A program made the position numbers and the translations under genes. Positions 1 through 7,871 of a stretch of DNA of 19,012 nt are shown here, piece by piece (position 1 is the first letter of the stretch; the number at the start of each line of letters is the position of its first letter). Under the pieces are notes generated by a model. The model saw only the letters and a program-made list of their open reading frames with translations, was not told the DNA's origin and ran no database searches. The stretch comes from JBBRHF01 sp038223055. Its GTDB lineage: Bacteria > Actinomycetota > Actinomycetes > JACCUZ01. The stretch spans positions 1 to 19,012 of the forward strand of contig JBBRHF010000072.1 in NCBI GenBank assembly GCA_038223055.1, written 5' to 3'.

Positions 1-86
1 GCCACGGCGAGCAGCCGCAACCGAGACCACCGGCGCGCCCAGACCCGTCGGGCGAACCGCCGCGGTGAGGTGGTGGACACGTTCAT
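1..86 (-). CDS. ftsQ: FtsQ cell division protein, N-terminal fragment (cut by window edge)
   Basis: Only the first 28 codons and part of the next are present. They begin at an ATG whose last bases overlap the murC TGA stop (ATGA). The visible peptide starts MNVSTTSPRRFARRVWARR and then turns hydrophobic (RLRLLAVA). This matches the short basic cytoplasmic tail followed by the single membrane segment of FtsQ/DivIB. In the family, FtsQ links early and late divisome proteins and forms a complex with FtsL and FtsB outside the membrane. The assignment rests mainly on position directly after murC, where ftsQ sits in actinobacterial dcw clusters, plus this N-terminal character. The POTRA domain lies outside the window, so identity is likely but not shown. 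Confidence 0.75.
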   Translation of the reverse strand, partial: MNVSTTSPRRFARRVWARRWSRLRLLAV

Positions 87-1498
87 CGGGCCTCCGCCAG
101 GAACGCCAGGACCTCGGCGCCGACCATGGTGACGTCGCCCGCCCCCAGGGTGAGCACGATGTCGCCCGGCTCGGCGCGGGCCGCCAGCCAGCCGGCGACG
201 CGCGACCAGGACGGTTCGAACACGACGTGCTCCCCCAGCGGCACGGCCGCGGCGACGATCGCGCCGGTCACACCCGGGATGGGGTCCTCGCGGGCGCCGA
301 AGATCTCCATGACCAGGACCTCGTCGGCCAGACCCAGCGCTGCGCCGAAGTCAGCGGCGAAGTTGCGGGTGCGGCTGAACAGGTGGGGCTGGAATGCCAC
401 GATAACCCGACCGGATCCGGCCACCTCGCGGGCGGCAGTGAGCACGGCGCGCACCTCGGTGGGGTGGTGGGCGTAGTCGTCGAAGACCCGCACGCCTCCC
501 GTGGAACCCTTGAGCTCGAACCGACGCCGGGTGCCGGCGAACGCCTGCAGGCCGGCCCGCAGGCCGTCGAAGCCGAACCCGAGCTCCAGCCCAGCCGTCA
601 GCGCGGCGGTGGCGTTGAGCACGTTGTGCCGGCCCGGCATCTGCAGGTGCACGGCCCCGAGTCGCCGTCCTCGCACCGCGATCTCGTAGCGGGACGTGGC
701 GCCGTGCAGCACCGTGGCGGCCACTCGGACGTCGGCGTCCTCGCGCTCGCCGTAGGTGCAGACCCGCACCCCCAACGCGCGGGCCGCGGTCGCCAGCCGG
801 CGAGCCCCGTCGTCGTCGGCACACGCGACCAGGAAGCCACCTGTCTCGACCCGGCGGGCAAAGTCGACGAACGCGGTCTCCACCGCCTCGGTCGTGCCGT
901 AGTGGTCGAGGTGGTCGGCCTCGACGTTGGTCACGATCGCCGCATGGGGACGGTAAAGCAGGAACGATCCGTCACTCTCGTCGGCCTCGGCAACGAAGAT
1001 GTCGCCCGAACCGTCGTGTGCGTTGGTGCCGGTTTCGTTGAGCTGCCCGCCGATCGCGAAGGACGGGTCGGCGCCGCAGTGCTGCAGCGCCACGGTGAGC
1101 AACGAGGTCGTCGTCGTCTTGCCGTGGGTGCCGGCCACGGCGACGGCCCGGCGACCAGCCATGACCGATGCGAGCGCGGCGGCCCGGGGAAGGACCAGCA
1201 GACCGCGCTCCCGCGCCGCGACCAGCTCCGGGTTGCGCTCTCGGATCGCGGTGGACACCACGAGGGTGTCGACGGCGTGGACGTGGGACGCGTCATGCCC
1301 CACGTGAACGGTGGCCCCGAGGGCCCGCAGCGCAGCCAGCGCCATCGAGTCCTTGGCGTCGCTGCCCGACACCCGCTGACCTCGGGCCAGCAGGATGCGG
1401 GCGATGCCCGACATGCCCGCGCCGCCGATGCCCACGAAGTGCACCCGGCCGAGATCCACGGCGGCAATGGTGTGATCGGGACCCTGCACCTCGACCAC
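83..1498 (-). CDS. murC: UDP-N-acetylmuramate--L-alanine ligase MurC
   Basis: Cytoplasmic Mur ligase that adds the first residue, L-alanine, to UDP-MurNAc using ATP. The 471-residue product has the N-terminal nucleotide-sugar binding loop GIGGAGMSG (about 23-31), the ATP-binding P-loop AGTHGKTTT (about 122-130), the EADESD motif (about 171-176) and the NVEADHLDHYG stretch, all typical of MurC. Length is normal for the family. I chose the GTG at 1498 because it lies one base after the murG TGA stop, with a GAGG-type purine stretch a few bases before it. A second GTG three codons later (1489) is possible. The frame stays open far upstream inside murG, but that part does not look like MurC. The stop overlaps the ftsQ ATG, so the two are probably translationally coupled. 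Confidence 0.96.
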   Translation of the reverse strand: MVEVQGPDHTIAAVDLGRVHFVGIGGAGMSGIARILLARGQRVSGSDAKDSMALAALRALGATVHVGHDASHVHAVDTLVVSTAIRERNPELVAARERGLLVLPRAAALASVMAGRRAVAVAGTHGKTTTTSLLTVALQHCGADPSFAIGGQLNETGTNAHDGSGDIFVAEADESDGSFLLYRPHAAIVTNVEADHLDHYGTTEAVETAFVDFARRVETGGFLVACADDDGARRLATAARALGVRVCTYGEREDADVRVAATVLHGATSRYEIAVRGRRLGAVHLQMPGRHNVLNATAALTAGLELGFGFDGLRAGLQAFAGTRRRFELKGSTGGVRVFDDYAHHPTEVRAVLTAAREVAGSGRVIVAFQPHLFSRTRNFAADFGAALGLADEVLVMEIFGAREDPIPGVTGAIVAAAVPLGEHVVFEPSWSRVAGWLAARAEPGDIVLTLGAGDVTMVGAEVLAFLAEAR

Positions 1499-1499
1499 G

Positions 1500-2585
1500 T
1501 CAGCGCCTCGCCCGGACGGCGCGGAGAACCATGTCGGCGAGCCGCTCGTCGGCGTCTCGACGCCCCAGCCGGGCCGCCGCGGCCCCGATGGCGGCCAGCC
1601 GGGCAGGGTCGACCAACAGCGGCACCAGCGTCGCCCGCACCCACCCCGGCGTGCAGTCGGGGTCGTCCGCCAGCAGCCCGCCGCCGGCCTCGACGACCGG
1701 CGCCGCGTTGAGCTCCTGCTCGCCGTTGCCGATGGGCAGCGGCACATAGGCGGCGGGCAGGCCGACCGCAGACATCTCGGTGACCGTGCCCGCGCCAGCG
1801 CGGCACAGGGCAAGGTCGGCGGCGGCGTAGGCAAGGTCCATCCGGTCGATGTAGGGCACCACGACGTACGGCGGGGAGCCCGCGGGCAGGTCGACCGCAA
1901 CGGTGTTGGTGACCCCGGTCGCGTGCAGCACCTGAATGCCCGCCGCGGCCAGGTCGGCGGCCGCGCCAGCAGCGGCCTCGTTCAGCCGGCGCGCGCCGAG
2001 CGAACCACCCGTCACCAGCAGCGTGGGCCGGTCGGGGTCCAGGCCGAAGAATGCGCGTGCCTCGCCGCGCCGGGCCGGCCGGTCCAGGCTGGCGATCGCC
2101 TGGCGCAGCGGCAGGCCGACGTACTGGCCGTGGGCAATGCGGGTGCTGGGAAAACTGATCGCGACGTGGGAGGTCAGCTGGGCGCCGAGGCGGTTAGCCC
2201 AGCCGGGCTTGGAGTTCTGCTCGTGGACGACGATCGGCAGCCCGGCCCGGCGGGCGGCGAGATAGGCCGGTCCCGCGACGTAGCCACCGAAGCCCACGAC
2301 GACGTCGGCCCGGCGCTCGCGCAGGATCGCGGTGACTTGCTGCACTGCTTCACGCAGCCGCAGCGGCGTGCGGGCCAGCTCGGCTCCGGGGCGCCGTGGG
2401 ATCGGAACCCGCGGGATGACGGCGAAGTCGTAGCCCCTCGAGGGCACGAGGCGGGCCTCGAGGCCGAGTGCCGTGCCGAGCGCGGTGATGCCGATGCGGG
2501 GGTCGCGCCGGCGCAGCGCATCGGCCAGGGCCAGGGCCGGCTCGACGTGGCCTGCGGTTCCTCCCCCGGCGAGGACGACGTGCAC
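1500..2585 (-). CDS. murG: MurG: lipid I N-acetylglucosaminyltransferase
   Basis: Peripheral membrane glycosyltransferase that transfers GlcNAc from UDP-GlcNAc to lipid I, making lipid II on the inner face of the membrane. The 361-residue product begins at a GTG and shows the first glycine loop GGTAGH (residues 8-13), the second loop VVGFGGYV, the TGGSLGARRLNE segment that opens the C-terminal domain, and CRAGAGTVTE followed by GNGEQELNA for UDP-GlcNAc binding. The length fits the family. It starts 3 bases after the ftsW TAG stop and is followed one base later by murC, the standard actinobacterial order. Two-domain GT-B fold is expected from the family. Nothing is missing. Confidence 0.96.
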   Translation of the reverse strand: MHVVLAGGGTAGHVEPALALADALRRRDPRIGITALGTALGLEARLVPSRGYDFAVIPRVPIPRRPGAELARTPLRLREAVQQVTAILRERRADVVVGFGGYVAGPAYLAARRAGLPIVVHEQNSKPGWANRLGAQLTSHVAISFPSTRIAHGQYVGLPLRQAIASLDRPARRGEARAFFGLDPDRPTLLVTGGSLGARRLNEAAAGAAADLAAAGIQVLHATGVTNTVAVDLPAGSPPYVVVPYIDRMDLAYAAADLALCRAGAGTVTEMSAVGLPAAYVPLPIGNGEQELNAAPVVEAGGGLLADDPDCTPGWVRATLVPLLVDPARLAAIGAAAARLGRRDADERLADMVLRAVRARR

Positions 2586-2588
2586 GGC

Positions 2589-3854
2589 CTACGTCCTGGT
2601 CGCAGCCGGGCGCGGCCGGGCGACCCGCCGCGGCTGCCGGGCGAACGAGAGCAGCATGCCCAACCCGACCATCGTGGGCACGAGTGCGGACCCGCCGTAG
2701 GAAACCAGCGGAAGGGGCACGCCGGTGATCGGCAGGATGCCGAGAACCGCGCCGATGTTGATGAAGGCCTGGATCATGATCCAGCCGGTGACCCCGCCGG
2801 CGGCATAGCGCACGAACGGGTCGCTCGCATGCAGGGCGACCCGCAGGCCCGCGTAGCCGACCACCCCGAACAGGGCGAGCACGGCCAGCGTCCCGACCAG
2901 CCCGAGCTCCTCGCCGAGGATCGCGAAGATGAAGTCGGTGTGCGCTTCGGGCAGGCTGCCCCACTTCTCCTTGCTGGCGCCCAGCCCTGTCCCCCACCAC
3001 CCGCCCGTGGCCAGCGCGAACTTGCCGTGCAGGGCCTGCAGCCCCTCGTTCAGGGGGTCGGCCTTGGCCGGGTCCAGCCACGCGGTGATGCGGGACATGC
3101 GTTCGGTGTGGGTCTGCACCATGTAGGCGACGAGGGCGACTGCGGCGGCGCCGCCGCCGACGAACAGCCGCATCGGTGCTCCGGCGATGTAGAGCAGCGA
3201 GCCGACGATGGCGATGAGGATGAGCGCCGTGCCGAGGTCGCCACCGAGCAGCACCAGCATCGTCACGAAGGCACCGGCCGGCACCAGCGGCACGAGCAGA
3301 TGTTTCCACTGCCCCAGCAACTTGTCCTTGCGGGTGAGCAGGTCGGCGCCCCACAGCACGATCGCGAGCTTCGCCAGCTCGGACGGCTGGATGCGGAACG
3401 GGCCGCCGAAGTCGATCCAGTTGCGGTTGCCGTTGACCTTGGTTCCGGCGATCACGACCAGGAACAGCAGCGCCACCGAGGCGACCAGCCCGGGGTAGGC
3501 GAGGGCCCGCCAGGCCCGCACCGGGAGTCGTGAACCGACGAAGGTCACTGGCAGCCCGATGATCGCCCACATGGCCTGCTTGCTGACGATGGCGTAGGAC
3601 GAGCCGAGGTTCTTGTAGGCCACGACGCTGGAGGCCGAAAAGACCATCACCAGCCCGAGCACGAGCAGCAGCAGGGTGGCGCCCAGCAGCAGGTAGTAGG
3701 GAGTCGCGGCGCGGTTCAGCATCGGGTTCTTGGGAGCGGTCTTCGCAGCCGTGCCTGCGGCAGCGTCCTGGCCGGGCGCCGCACCCGCTGCACTGGCACC
3801 AGCCCGCTCGCGCAGCGCCCGGGTCAGGTGCCGCGTCGGGGAGAGCATCGTCAT
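2589..3854 (-). CDS. ftsW: FtsW: SEDS-family septal peptidoglycan polymerase
   Basis: Polytopic membrane protein of the SEDS family, known to polymerise lipid II together with its partner class B PBP (FtsI, encoded in the same operon). The 421-residue product has a cytoplasmic N-terminal tail of about 50 residues rich in Ala, then about ten hydrophobic segments beginning near residue 53. Family motifs seen are FRIQPSELAKLAIVLWGA, the extracytoplasmic AHTDFIFAILGEELGLVG, and SYGGSALV near the C-terminus. The ATG at 3854 overlaps the murD TGA as ATGA. A second in-frame ATG lies two codons later (MTM). RodA is the main alternative, but the dcw position between murD and murG supports FtsW. Confidence 0.95.
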   Translation of the reverse strand: MTMLSPTRHLTRALRERAGASAAGAAPGQDAAAGTAAKTAPKNPMLNRAATPYYLLLGATLLLLVLGLVMVFSASSVVAYKNLGSSYAIVSKQAMWAIIGLPVTFVGSRLPVRAWRALAYPGLVASVALLFLVVIAGTKVNGNRNWIDFGGPFRIQPSELAKLAIVLWGADLLTRKDKLLGQWKHLLVPLVPAGAFVTMLVLLGGDLGTALILIAIVGSLLYIAGAPMRLFVGGGAAAVALVAYMVQTHTERMSRITAWLDPAKADPLNEGLQALHGKFALATGGWWGTGLGASKEKWGSLPEAHTDFIFAILGEELGLVGTLAVLALFGVVGYAGLRVALHASDPFVRYAAGGVTGWIMIQAFINIGAVLGILPITGVPLPLVSYGGSALVPTMVGLGMLLSFARQPRRVARPRPAATRT

Positions 3855-5257
3855 CGGGACCGCCGACCCACTGCTGCGGCGAAAGCGTCGCCGCGCTCGG
3901 CGTAGCCGGTGAACATGTCCATCGACGCGCAGGCAGGCGCGAGCAGGACGGTGTCGCCGGGGCGAGCAAGGCCTGCGGCGGCGCGTACGACGTCGTCCAT
4001 GGCTCCAGTGTCGGTGGCAGGGACCTCCACAACCGGGACATCGGGCGCGTGTCGCGCCAGCGCCGCCGCGATCACCGCCCGATCACGGCCCAGCAGCACC
4101 ACGGCGCGCAGCCGGTCAGCGCCCGCGCGCACCAGATCGTCGAACGAGGCGTCCTTGGCCAGGCCGCCCGCGACCCACACCACCGGCCGGAAGGCCTGCA
4201 GCGACGCGGCGGCGGCGTGCGGATTGGTGGCCTTGGAGTCATCGACGTAGTCGACCCCCTCGACCGTGCCCACCGCCGCGATCCGGTGCGCGTCGAGCCG
4301 GAAGGCCCGCAGCCCCGCACCGACCGCGGCCGGCGGCACCGCGAGCGACCGGGCCAGCGCTGCGGCCGCGAGAGCGTTGGCCACGTTGTGCGGCGCGGCC
4401 GGGACGACGTCGGCGACGTCGGCCAGGACGGAAGGGACAGCGCCCGTCGCGTCGACCAGGTGCCCGGTCAGGACGCCGAACTGGCCGGTCACCGGCGCAC
4501 CGAGAGTGAACGAGACGGCACCCGGAAAGGCGGCCGCCAGCGCGACCGTTGGGGGATCGTCCGCGTTGTAGGCCACGCGGGTGCCCGGGCCCCAGATGCG
4601 GGTCTTCGCCTCGGCGTAGGCGACCAGCGAGCCGTGCCAGTCCAGGTGGTCCGGGGCCAGGTTGAGCAGGGCGCCCGCGTGGCACGCGACGGTGCTGGAC
4701 CAGTGCAGCTGATAGCTCGAGAGCTCGACCGCGAGGACGTCGTAGGGCTCCTCGGCGAGCACGGCGTCGAGCACCGGCAGCCCTACGTTGCCGGCCGCGA
4801 CGGCCCGCAGGCCGGCGGCGGCGAGGATCGAGGCGAGCATCTGCACCGTGGTCGTCTTGCCGTTGGTGCCCGTCACGGCGAGCCACGGCACCGCCGGGTC
4901 GCGCAGCCGCCACGCCAGCTCGACGTCGCCCCACACCGGCGTGCCGGCCGCCGCCGCGGCGCGCAGCAGCGGCTGGTCCGGCCGCCAGCCGGGCGAGGTC
5001 ACCACAAGATCGGCCTCAGTCGCGGGGACCACGTCCGTAACGGCGCCCGGGCCGAGCTGCACCCGCACCCCCAGTCCGGCCAGCTCCTCGGCCCGGTCCT
5101 GCTCGGCCGGGCCGTCGCGGCCGTCGACGACGGTGACCCGGGCACCTCGCCCGGCGAGCGCGCGCGCCACGGCCGCGCCCGAGAGCGCGATGCCCGCTAC
5201 CGTGACGGGGACGTCGCGCCAGGCGCCGTCGCCGCGGGCGTCGTCGTACCAGCTCAC
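3851..5257 (-). CDS. murD: UDP-N-acetylmuramoyl-L-alanine--D-glutamate ligase MurD
   Basis: Cytoplasmic ligase adding D-glutamate to UDP-MurNAc-L-Ala. Seen: an N-terminal Rossmann-like part (VTVAGIALSGAAVARAL), the P-loop VTGTNGKTTT (about 128-136), NLAPDHLDWHGS, VDYVDDSKATNPHA and a C-terminal domain ending LLAPACASMDMF, all MurD landmarks. From the GTG at 5257, which overlaps the mraY stop as GTGA, the product is 468 residues. Another in-frame GTG at 5272 would give 473 residues and a 19-base overlap. Neither has a strong Shine-Dalgarno sequence, so I prefer the 4-base overlap used at neighbouring junctions. The length is normal and the catalytic motifs are intact. Confidence 0.95.
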   Translation of the reverse strand: MSWYDDARGDGAWRDVPVTVAGIALSGAAVARALAGRGARVTVVDGRDGPAEQDRAEELAGLGVRVQLGPGAVTDVVPATEADLVVTSPGWRPDQPLLRAAAAAGTPVWGDVELAWRLRDPAVPWLAVTGTNGKTTTVQMLASILAAAGLRAVAAGNVGLPVLDAVLAEEPYDVLAVELSSYQLHWSSTVACHAGALLNLAPDHLDWHGSLVAYAEAKTRIWGPGTRVAYNADDPPTVALAAAFPGAVSFTLGAPVTGQFGVLTGHLVDATGAVPSVLADVADVVPAAPHNVANALAAAALARSLAVPPAAVGAGLRAFRLDAHRIAAVGTVEGVDYVDDSKATNPHAAAASLQAFRPVVWVAGGLAKDASFDDLVRAGADRLRAVVLLGRDRAVIAAALARHAPDVPVVEVPATDTGAMDDVVRAAAGLARPGDTVLLAPACASMDMFTGYAERGDAFAAAVGRRSR

Positions 5258-6318
5258 GCGTTCGTGACCCACTGGGCGTAGAAGACGCCAAGACCGAGGG
5301 CCACCAGAAGCCCCGCGATGATCCAGAACCGGATCACGATCGTGACCTCGCCCCAGCCGACGAGCTCGAAGTGGTGCTGCAGGGGCGCCATCCGGAACAC
5401 CCGCTTGCGGGTGAGCTTGAAGAAGCCGACCTGGATCACCACCGAGAGGGTGATGATGACGAACAGGCCACCCAGCAGGACGAGCAGGAGCTCGGTGCGG
5501 GACAGGATCGCGAGGCCGGCCAGCGCTCCGCCGAGGGCCAGCGAGCCGGTGTCACCCATGAATATCTTGGCCGGCGACGCGTTCCACCACAGGAAACCGA
5601 AGCAGGCGCCCATGATCGCGGCCGCCACCACGGCAAGGTCGAGCGGGTCGCGCACCTCGTAGCACCGCGACAGGATCGCGCCGATCGCCGAGCAACTGTT
5701 GCCGAACTGCCACACCCCGATCAGGACGTACGACGCGAAGACCATCACGCTCGCCCCGGTGGCCAGCCCGTCGAGGCCGTCGGTGAGATTCACGCCGTTG
5801 GACGTCGCCGAGACCATGAGATAGGCCCACACGACGAACAGCACCGGGCCCAGCTCGAGGCTGATGTCGCGGATGAACGAGACCTGGGTCGACGCCGGCG
5901 TGTAGTTCGTCGGGTCGGGGAATCGCGTCGCGAGCACGGCGAAGATCAGCGCAACGATCGACTGGCCGACCAGCTTGGCGCCGGCCCGCAGCCCCAGGCT
6001 GCGCTGCTTGACCACCTTGATGTAGTCATCGACGAAACCGACCAACCCCAGGCCTGTCATCAGGAACAGCACCAGCAGGCCGGACACCGACGGCTCCCGC
6101 ACCGCGACGACGTGAGCCATCAGGTAGCCCAGCAGGGTGCCGAAGATGATCACGGCACCGCCCATTGTGGGCGTGCCGCGCTTGACGTGGTGGGTGGTCG
6201 GGCCGTCGTCGCGGATCAGCTGGCCATAGCCGTGCCGGACCAGGACCCGCATCGCCACCGGGGTGCCGAACAGGGTGAACAGCAGACCGGTCGACGCCGC
6301 GATCAGCACCTGCCTCAC
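5254..6318 (-). CDS. mraY: MraY: phospho-MurNAc-pentapeptide transferase
   Basis: Integral membrane enzyme that joins phospho-MurNAc-pentapeptide to undecaprenyl phosphate, forming lipid I. The 354-residue product has about ten hydrophobic segments. It shows the family motifs HHVKRGTPTMGG (about 43-54), the Asp pair in GFVDDYIKV (Asp97-Asp98), the NLTDGLDGLA motif and MAPLQHHFEL near the C-terminus, which carries the conserved histidines. The start is a GTG that overlaps the murF stop as GTGA. Its stop lies at the start of murD. Length and motifs are standard, and nothing suggests a divergent enzyme. Confidence 0.96.
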   Translation of the reverse strand: MRQVLIAASTGLLFTLFGTPVAMRVLVRHGYGQLIRDDGPTTHHVKRGTPTMGGAVIIFGTLLGYLMAHVVAVREPSVSGLLVLFLMTGLGLVGFVDDYIKVVKQRSLGLRAGAKLVGQSIVALIFAVLATRFPDPTNYTPASTQVSFIRDISLELGPVLFVVWAYLMVSATSNGVNLTDGLDGLATGASVMVFASYVLIGVWQFGNSCSAIGAILSRCYEVRDPLDLAVVAAAIMGACFGFLWWNASPAKIFMGDTGSLALGGALAGLAILSRTELLLVLLGGLFVIITLSVVIQVGFFKLTRKRVFRMAPLQHHFELVGWGEVTIVIRFWIIAGLLVALGLGVFYAQWVTNA

Positions 6319-7871
6319 GTGCTCACCTCGTCCCGCTCGGCGCCGGTCCGCACCCCGTCGGCGGCGAGGGACTGAGCCAGGCGTTCGAGACCTATCCCGC
6401 GGGACGCCTTCACCAGCACCACGTCGCCAGGGCGCAACTGCTCGCGCAGCACGGTCGCTGCGGCGTCGGCGTCGGGCACATAGCCGAAGCCTTCGGTCCC
6501 GTGGGTCCCGTCGGTCCCGTCGGTCCCGTCGGTCCCGTCGATCATCGGGGCGGCTCCCTCCCCCACGGCGATCAGCCGCGACACGTGCAGGTCCGAGCAG
6601 AGCTGCCCGAGCGCCGCGTGCTCGGCGGCGGAGTCCGACCCGAGCTCGAGCATCTCGCCGAGGACCGCCCAGGTACGTCGGGTGCCTCCCCCCATCGCGA
6701 CCAGCGCGTGCAGGGCGGCCCGGACCGACTCCGGGTTGGCGTTGTAGGCGTCGTTGACCACGGTGATCCCGTCGGCGCGCTGGTGGACCGCCATCCGCCA
6801 GGGGCTGCGCGTCCCGGCGGCGGACAGCGCGCCCGCCACGGCCGACACGTCGAGCCCTCGTTCGCGCCCCACCGCCGCCGCGGCGAGCGCGTTGCCGACG
6901 TGGTGCTCGCCGTGCAGGGACAGGGCGACCTCGGCCGTGCCTTCGGGGGTGACGAGGGTGAATCGGGCCCGGGCAGCGGCGTCCAGCGTGACCCTCTCGG
7001 CGCGCACCGCCGCGTCTGGCGCCAGGCCGAACAGCACCACTCGGGCGGCGGTCGAGCCGGCCATCGCCCGCACGAGAGGGTCGTCGGCGTTGAGGATGGC
7101 GACTCCGCCGTCGGCCGCGGCCGGCAGCGCCTCGACCAGCTCGCGCTTGGCCTTAGCCGTGGCTGCCCGGCTGCCGAACTCTCCCGCGTGGGCCGACCCC
7201 ACGTTGAGCACCGCCCCGATCACCGGCGGGGTGATGCCGCACAGGTAGGCGATGTGCCCCGGGCCCCGCGCGCCCATCTCGACGACCAGGTTGCGGGTCT
7301 CGGCGCCCGCCGACAGCGCCGTCAGCGGCACCCCGACCTCGTTGTTGAAGGAGCCCTCGGGCGCGACCGTGTCGCCCGAGCGCTCGAGCACCTGGGCGAT
7401 CAGGTCCTTGGTGCTGGTCTTGCCCGAAGACCCGGTCAGGCCGATCACGGTGAGATCGGGCAGCCGGTCGAGCACACCCCGGGCCAGGCGCCCGAGGGCC
7501 ACGAGGACATCGGGCACCACGACGGCCGGCAGCCCCAGCGGGCGGGCCGCGAGCACGGCGACCGCCCCCGCAGCCACGGCTGCAGCGGCGTGGTCGTGGC
7601 CGTCGGTCCGCTCCCCCACGATTGCCACGAACAGGGCACCCGGGCGGACGGCCCGCGAGTCGACGGTGACCGCGGTGACCGCGGTGACCGAGGTGACCGA
7701 GGCGACCGAGCGATCCGGGCCGGGACCGGGACCGGGACCGGGACCGGGACTGTGGCCGGGACCGGGACCGGGACCGGGACCGGGACTGTGGCCGGGACCG
7801 GGACCGGGAGGAGCGTCGTGAACGGTGCCGCCGGTGAGCGCGGCCACCTCGGCCACGGAGAGGGCGATCAC
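6315..7871 (-). CDS. murF: MurF: D-alanyl-D-alanine-adding ligase, with repeat insertions
   Basis: Cytoplasmic ligase that adds D-Ala-D-Ala to the UDP-MurNAc-tripeptide. The 518-residue product has the P-loop LTGSSGKTSTKD (about 145-156), VVEMGARGPGHIAYL, NADDPLVRAM, the VVNDAYNANP motif (about 371-380) and a C-terminal VLVKASRGIGLE. It is longer than most MurF proteins because of low-complexity insertions. A Gly-Pro array with occasional His-Ser lies at residues 21-52, then a short VT-rich array at about 56-70 just before the conserved VDSR, and a DGT array at about 445-461 in the C-terminal domain. Each is encoded by 6- or 9-base tandem units. The GTG start overlaps the murE stop as GTGA. 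The catalytic core is intact, so I expect a working enzyme. Confidence 0.95.
   Translation of the reverse strand: MIALSVAEVAALTGGTVHDAPPGPGPGHSPGPGPGPGPGHSPGPGPGPGPGPDRSVASVTSVTAVTAVTVDSRAVRPGALFVAIVGERTDGHDHAAAAVAAGAVAVLAARPLGLPAVVVPDVLVALGRLARGVLDRLPDLTVIGLTGSSGKTSTKDLIAQVLERSGDTVAPEGSFNNEVGVPLTALSAGAETRNLVVEMGARGPGHIAYLCGITPPVIGAVLNVGSAHAGEFGSRAATAKAKRELVEALPAAADGGVAILNADDPLVRAMAGSTAARVVLFGLAPDAAVRAERVTLDAAARARFTLVTPEGTAEVALSLHGEHHVGNALAAAAVGRERGLDVSAVAGALSAAGTRSPWRMAVHQRADGITVVNDAYNANPESVRAALHALVAMGGGTRRTWAVLGEMLELGSDSAAEHAALGQLCSDLHVSRLIAVGEGAAPMIDGTDGTDGTDGTHGTEGFGYVPDADAAATVLREQLRPGDVVLVKASRGIGLERLAQSLAADGVRTGAERDEVST
6495..6539. repeat. 9-bp tandem array in murF (encodes DGT repeats)
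   Basis: Five consecutive copies of GGTCCCGTC on the plus strand. The left-most differs in its last base and the other four are identical. On the coding strand they give Asp-Gly-Thr units near murF residues 445-461, within the C-terminal domain. The unit is a multiple of 3, so copy changes would alter length without shifting frame. Confidence 0.95.
7665..7709. repeat. 9-bp tandem array in murF (encodes Val-Thr units)
   Basis: Five 9-base units resembling GGTGACCGC or GGTGACCGA follow one another on the plus strand; the last has GGC in place of GGT. On the coding strand they give the VASVTSVTAVTAVT stretch directly before the conserved VDSR of the MurF N-terminal domain. Confidence 0.9.
7715..7809. 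repeat. 6-bp Gly-Pro tandem array in murF with a 36-bp higher-order unit
   Basis: A run of CCGGGA hexamers covers about 95 bases near the 5' end of murF and encodes alternating Gly and Pro at residues about 21-52. It is interrupted twice by ACTGTGGCC (7749-7757 and 7785-7793), which gives the two Gly-His-Ser interruptions. The interruptions lie exactly 36 bases apart, so a larger unit seems to have been duplicated. Confidence 0.95.

Noticed and set aside
65..1711. Long plus-strand open frame opposite murC and murG
   Set aside because: Its product is Gly/Arg/Ala/His-rich with no domain, and it is the antisense of clear Mur ligase genes. Long antisense frames are common in high-GC DNA. The same applies to 1923-3533, 4049-5281, 5371-6375, 6501-8207, 7937-9604, 10069-11178 and 12122-13114.
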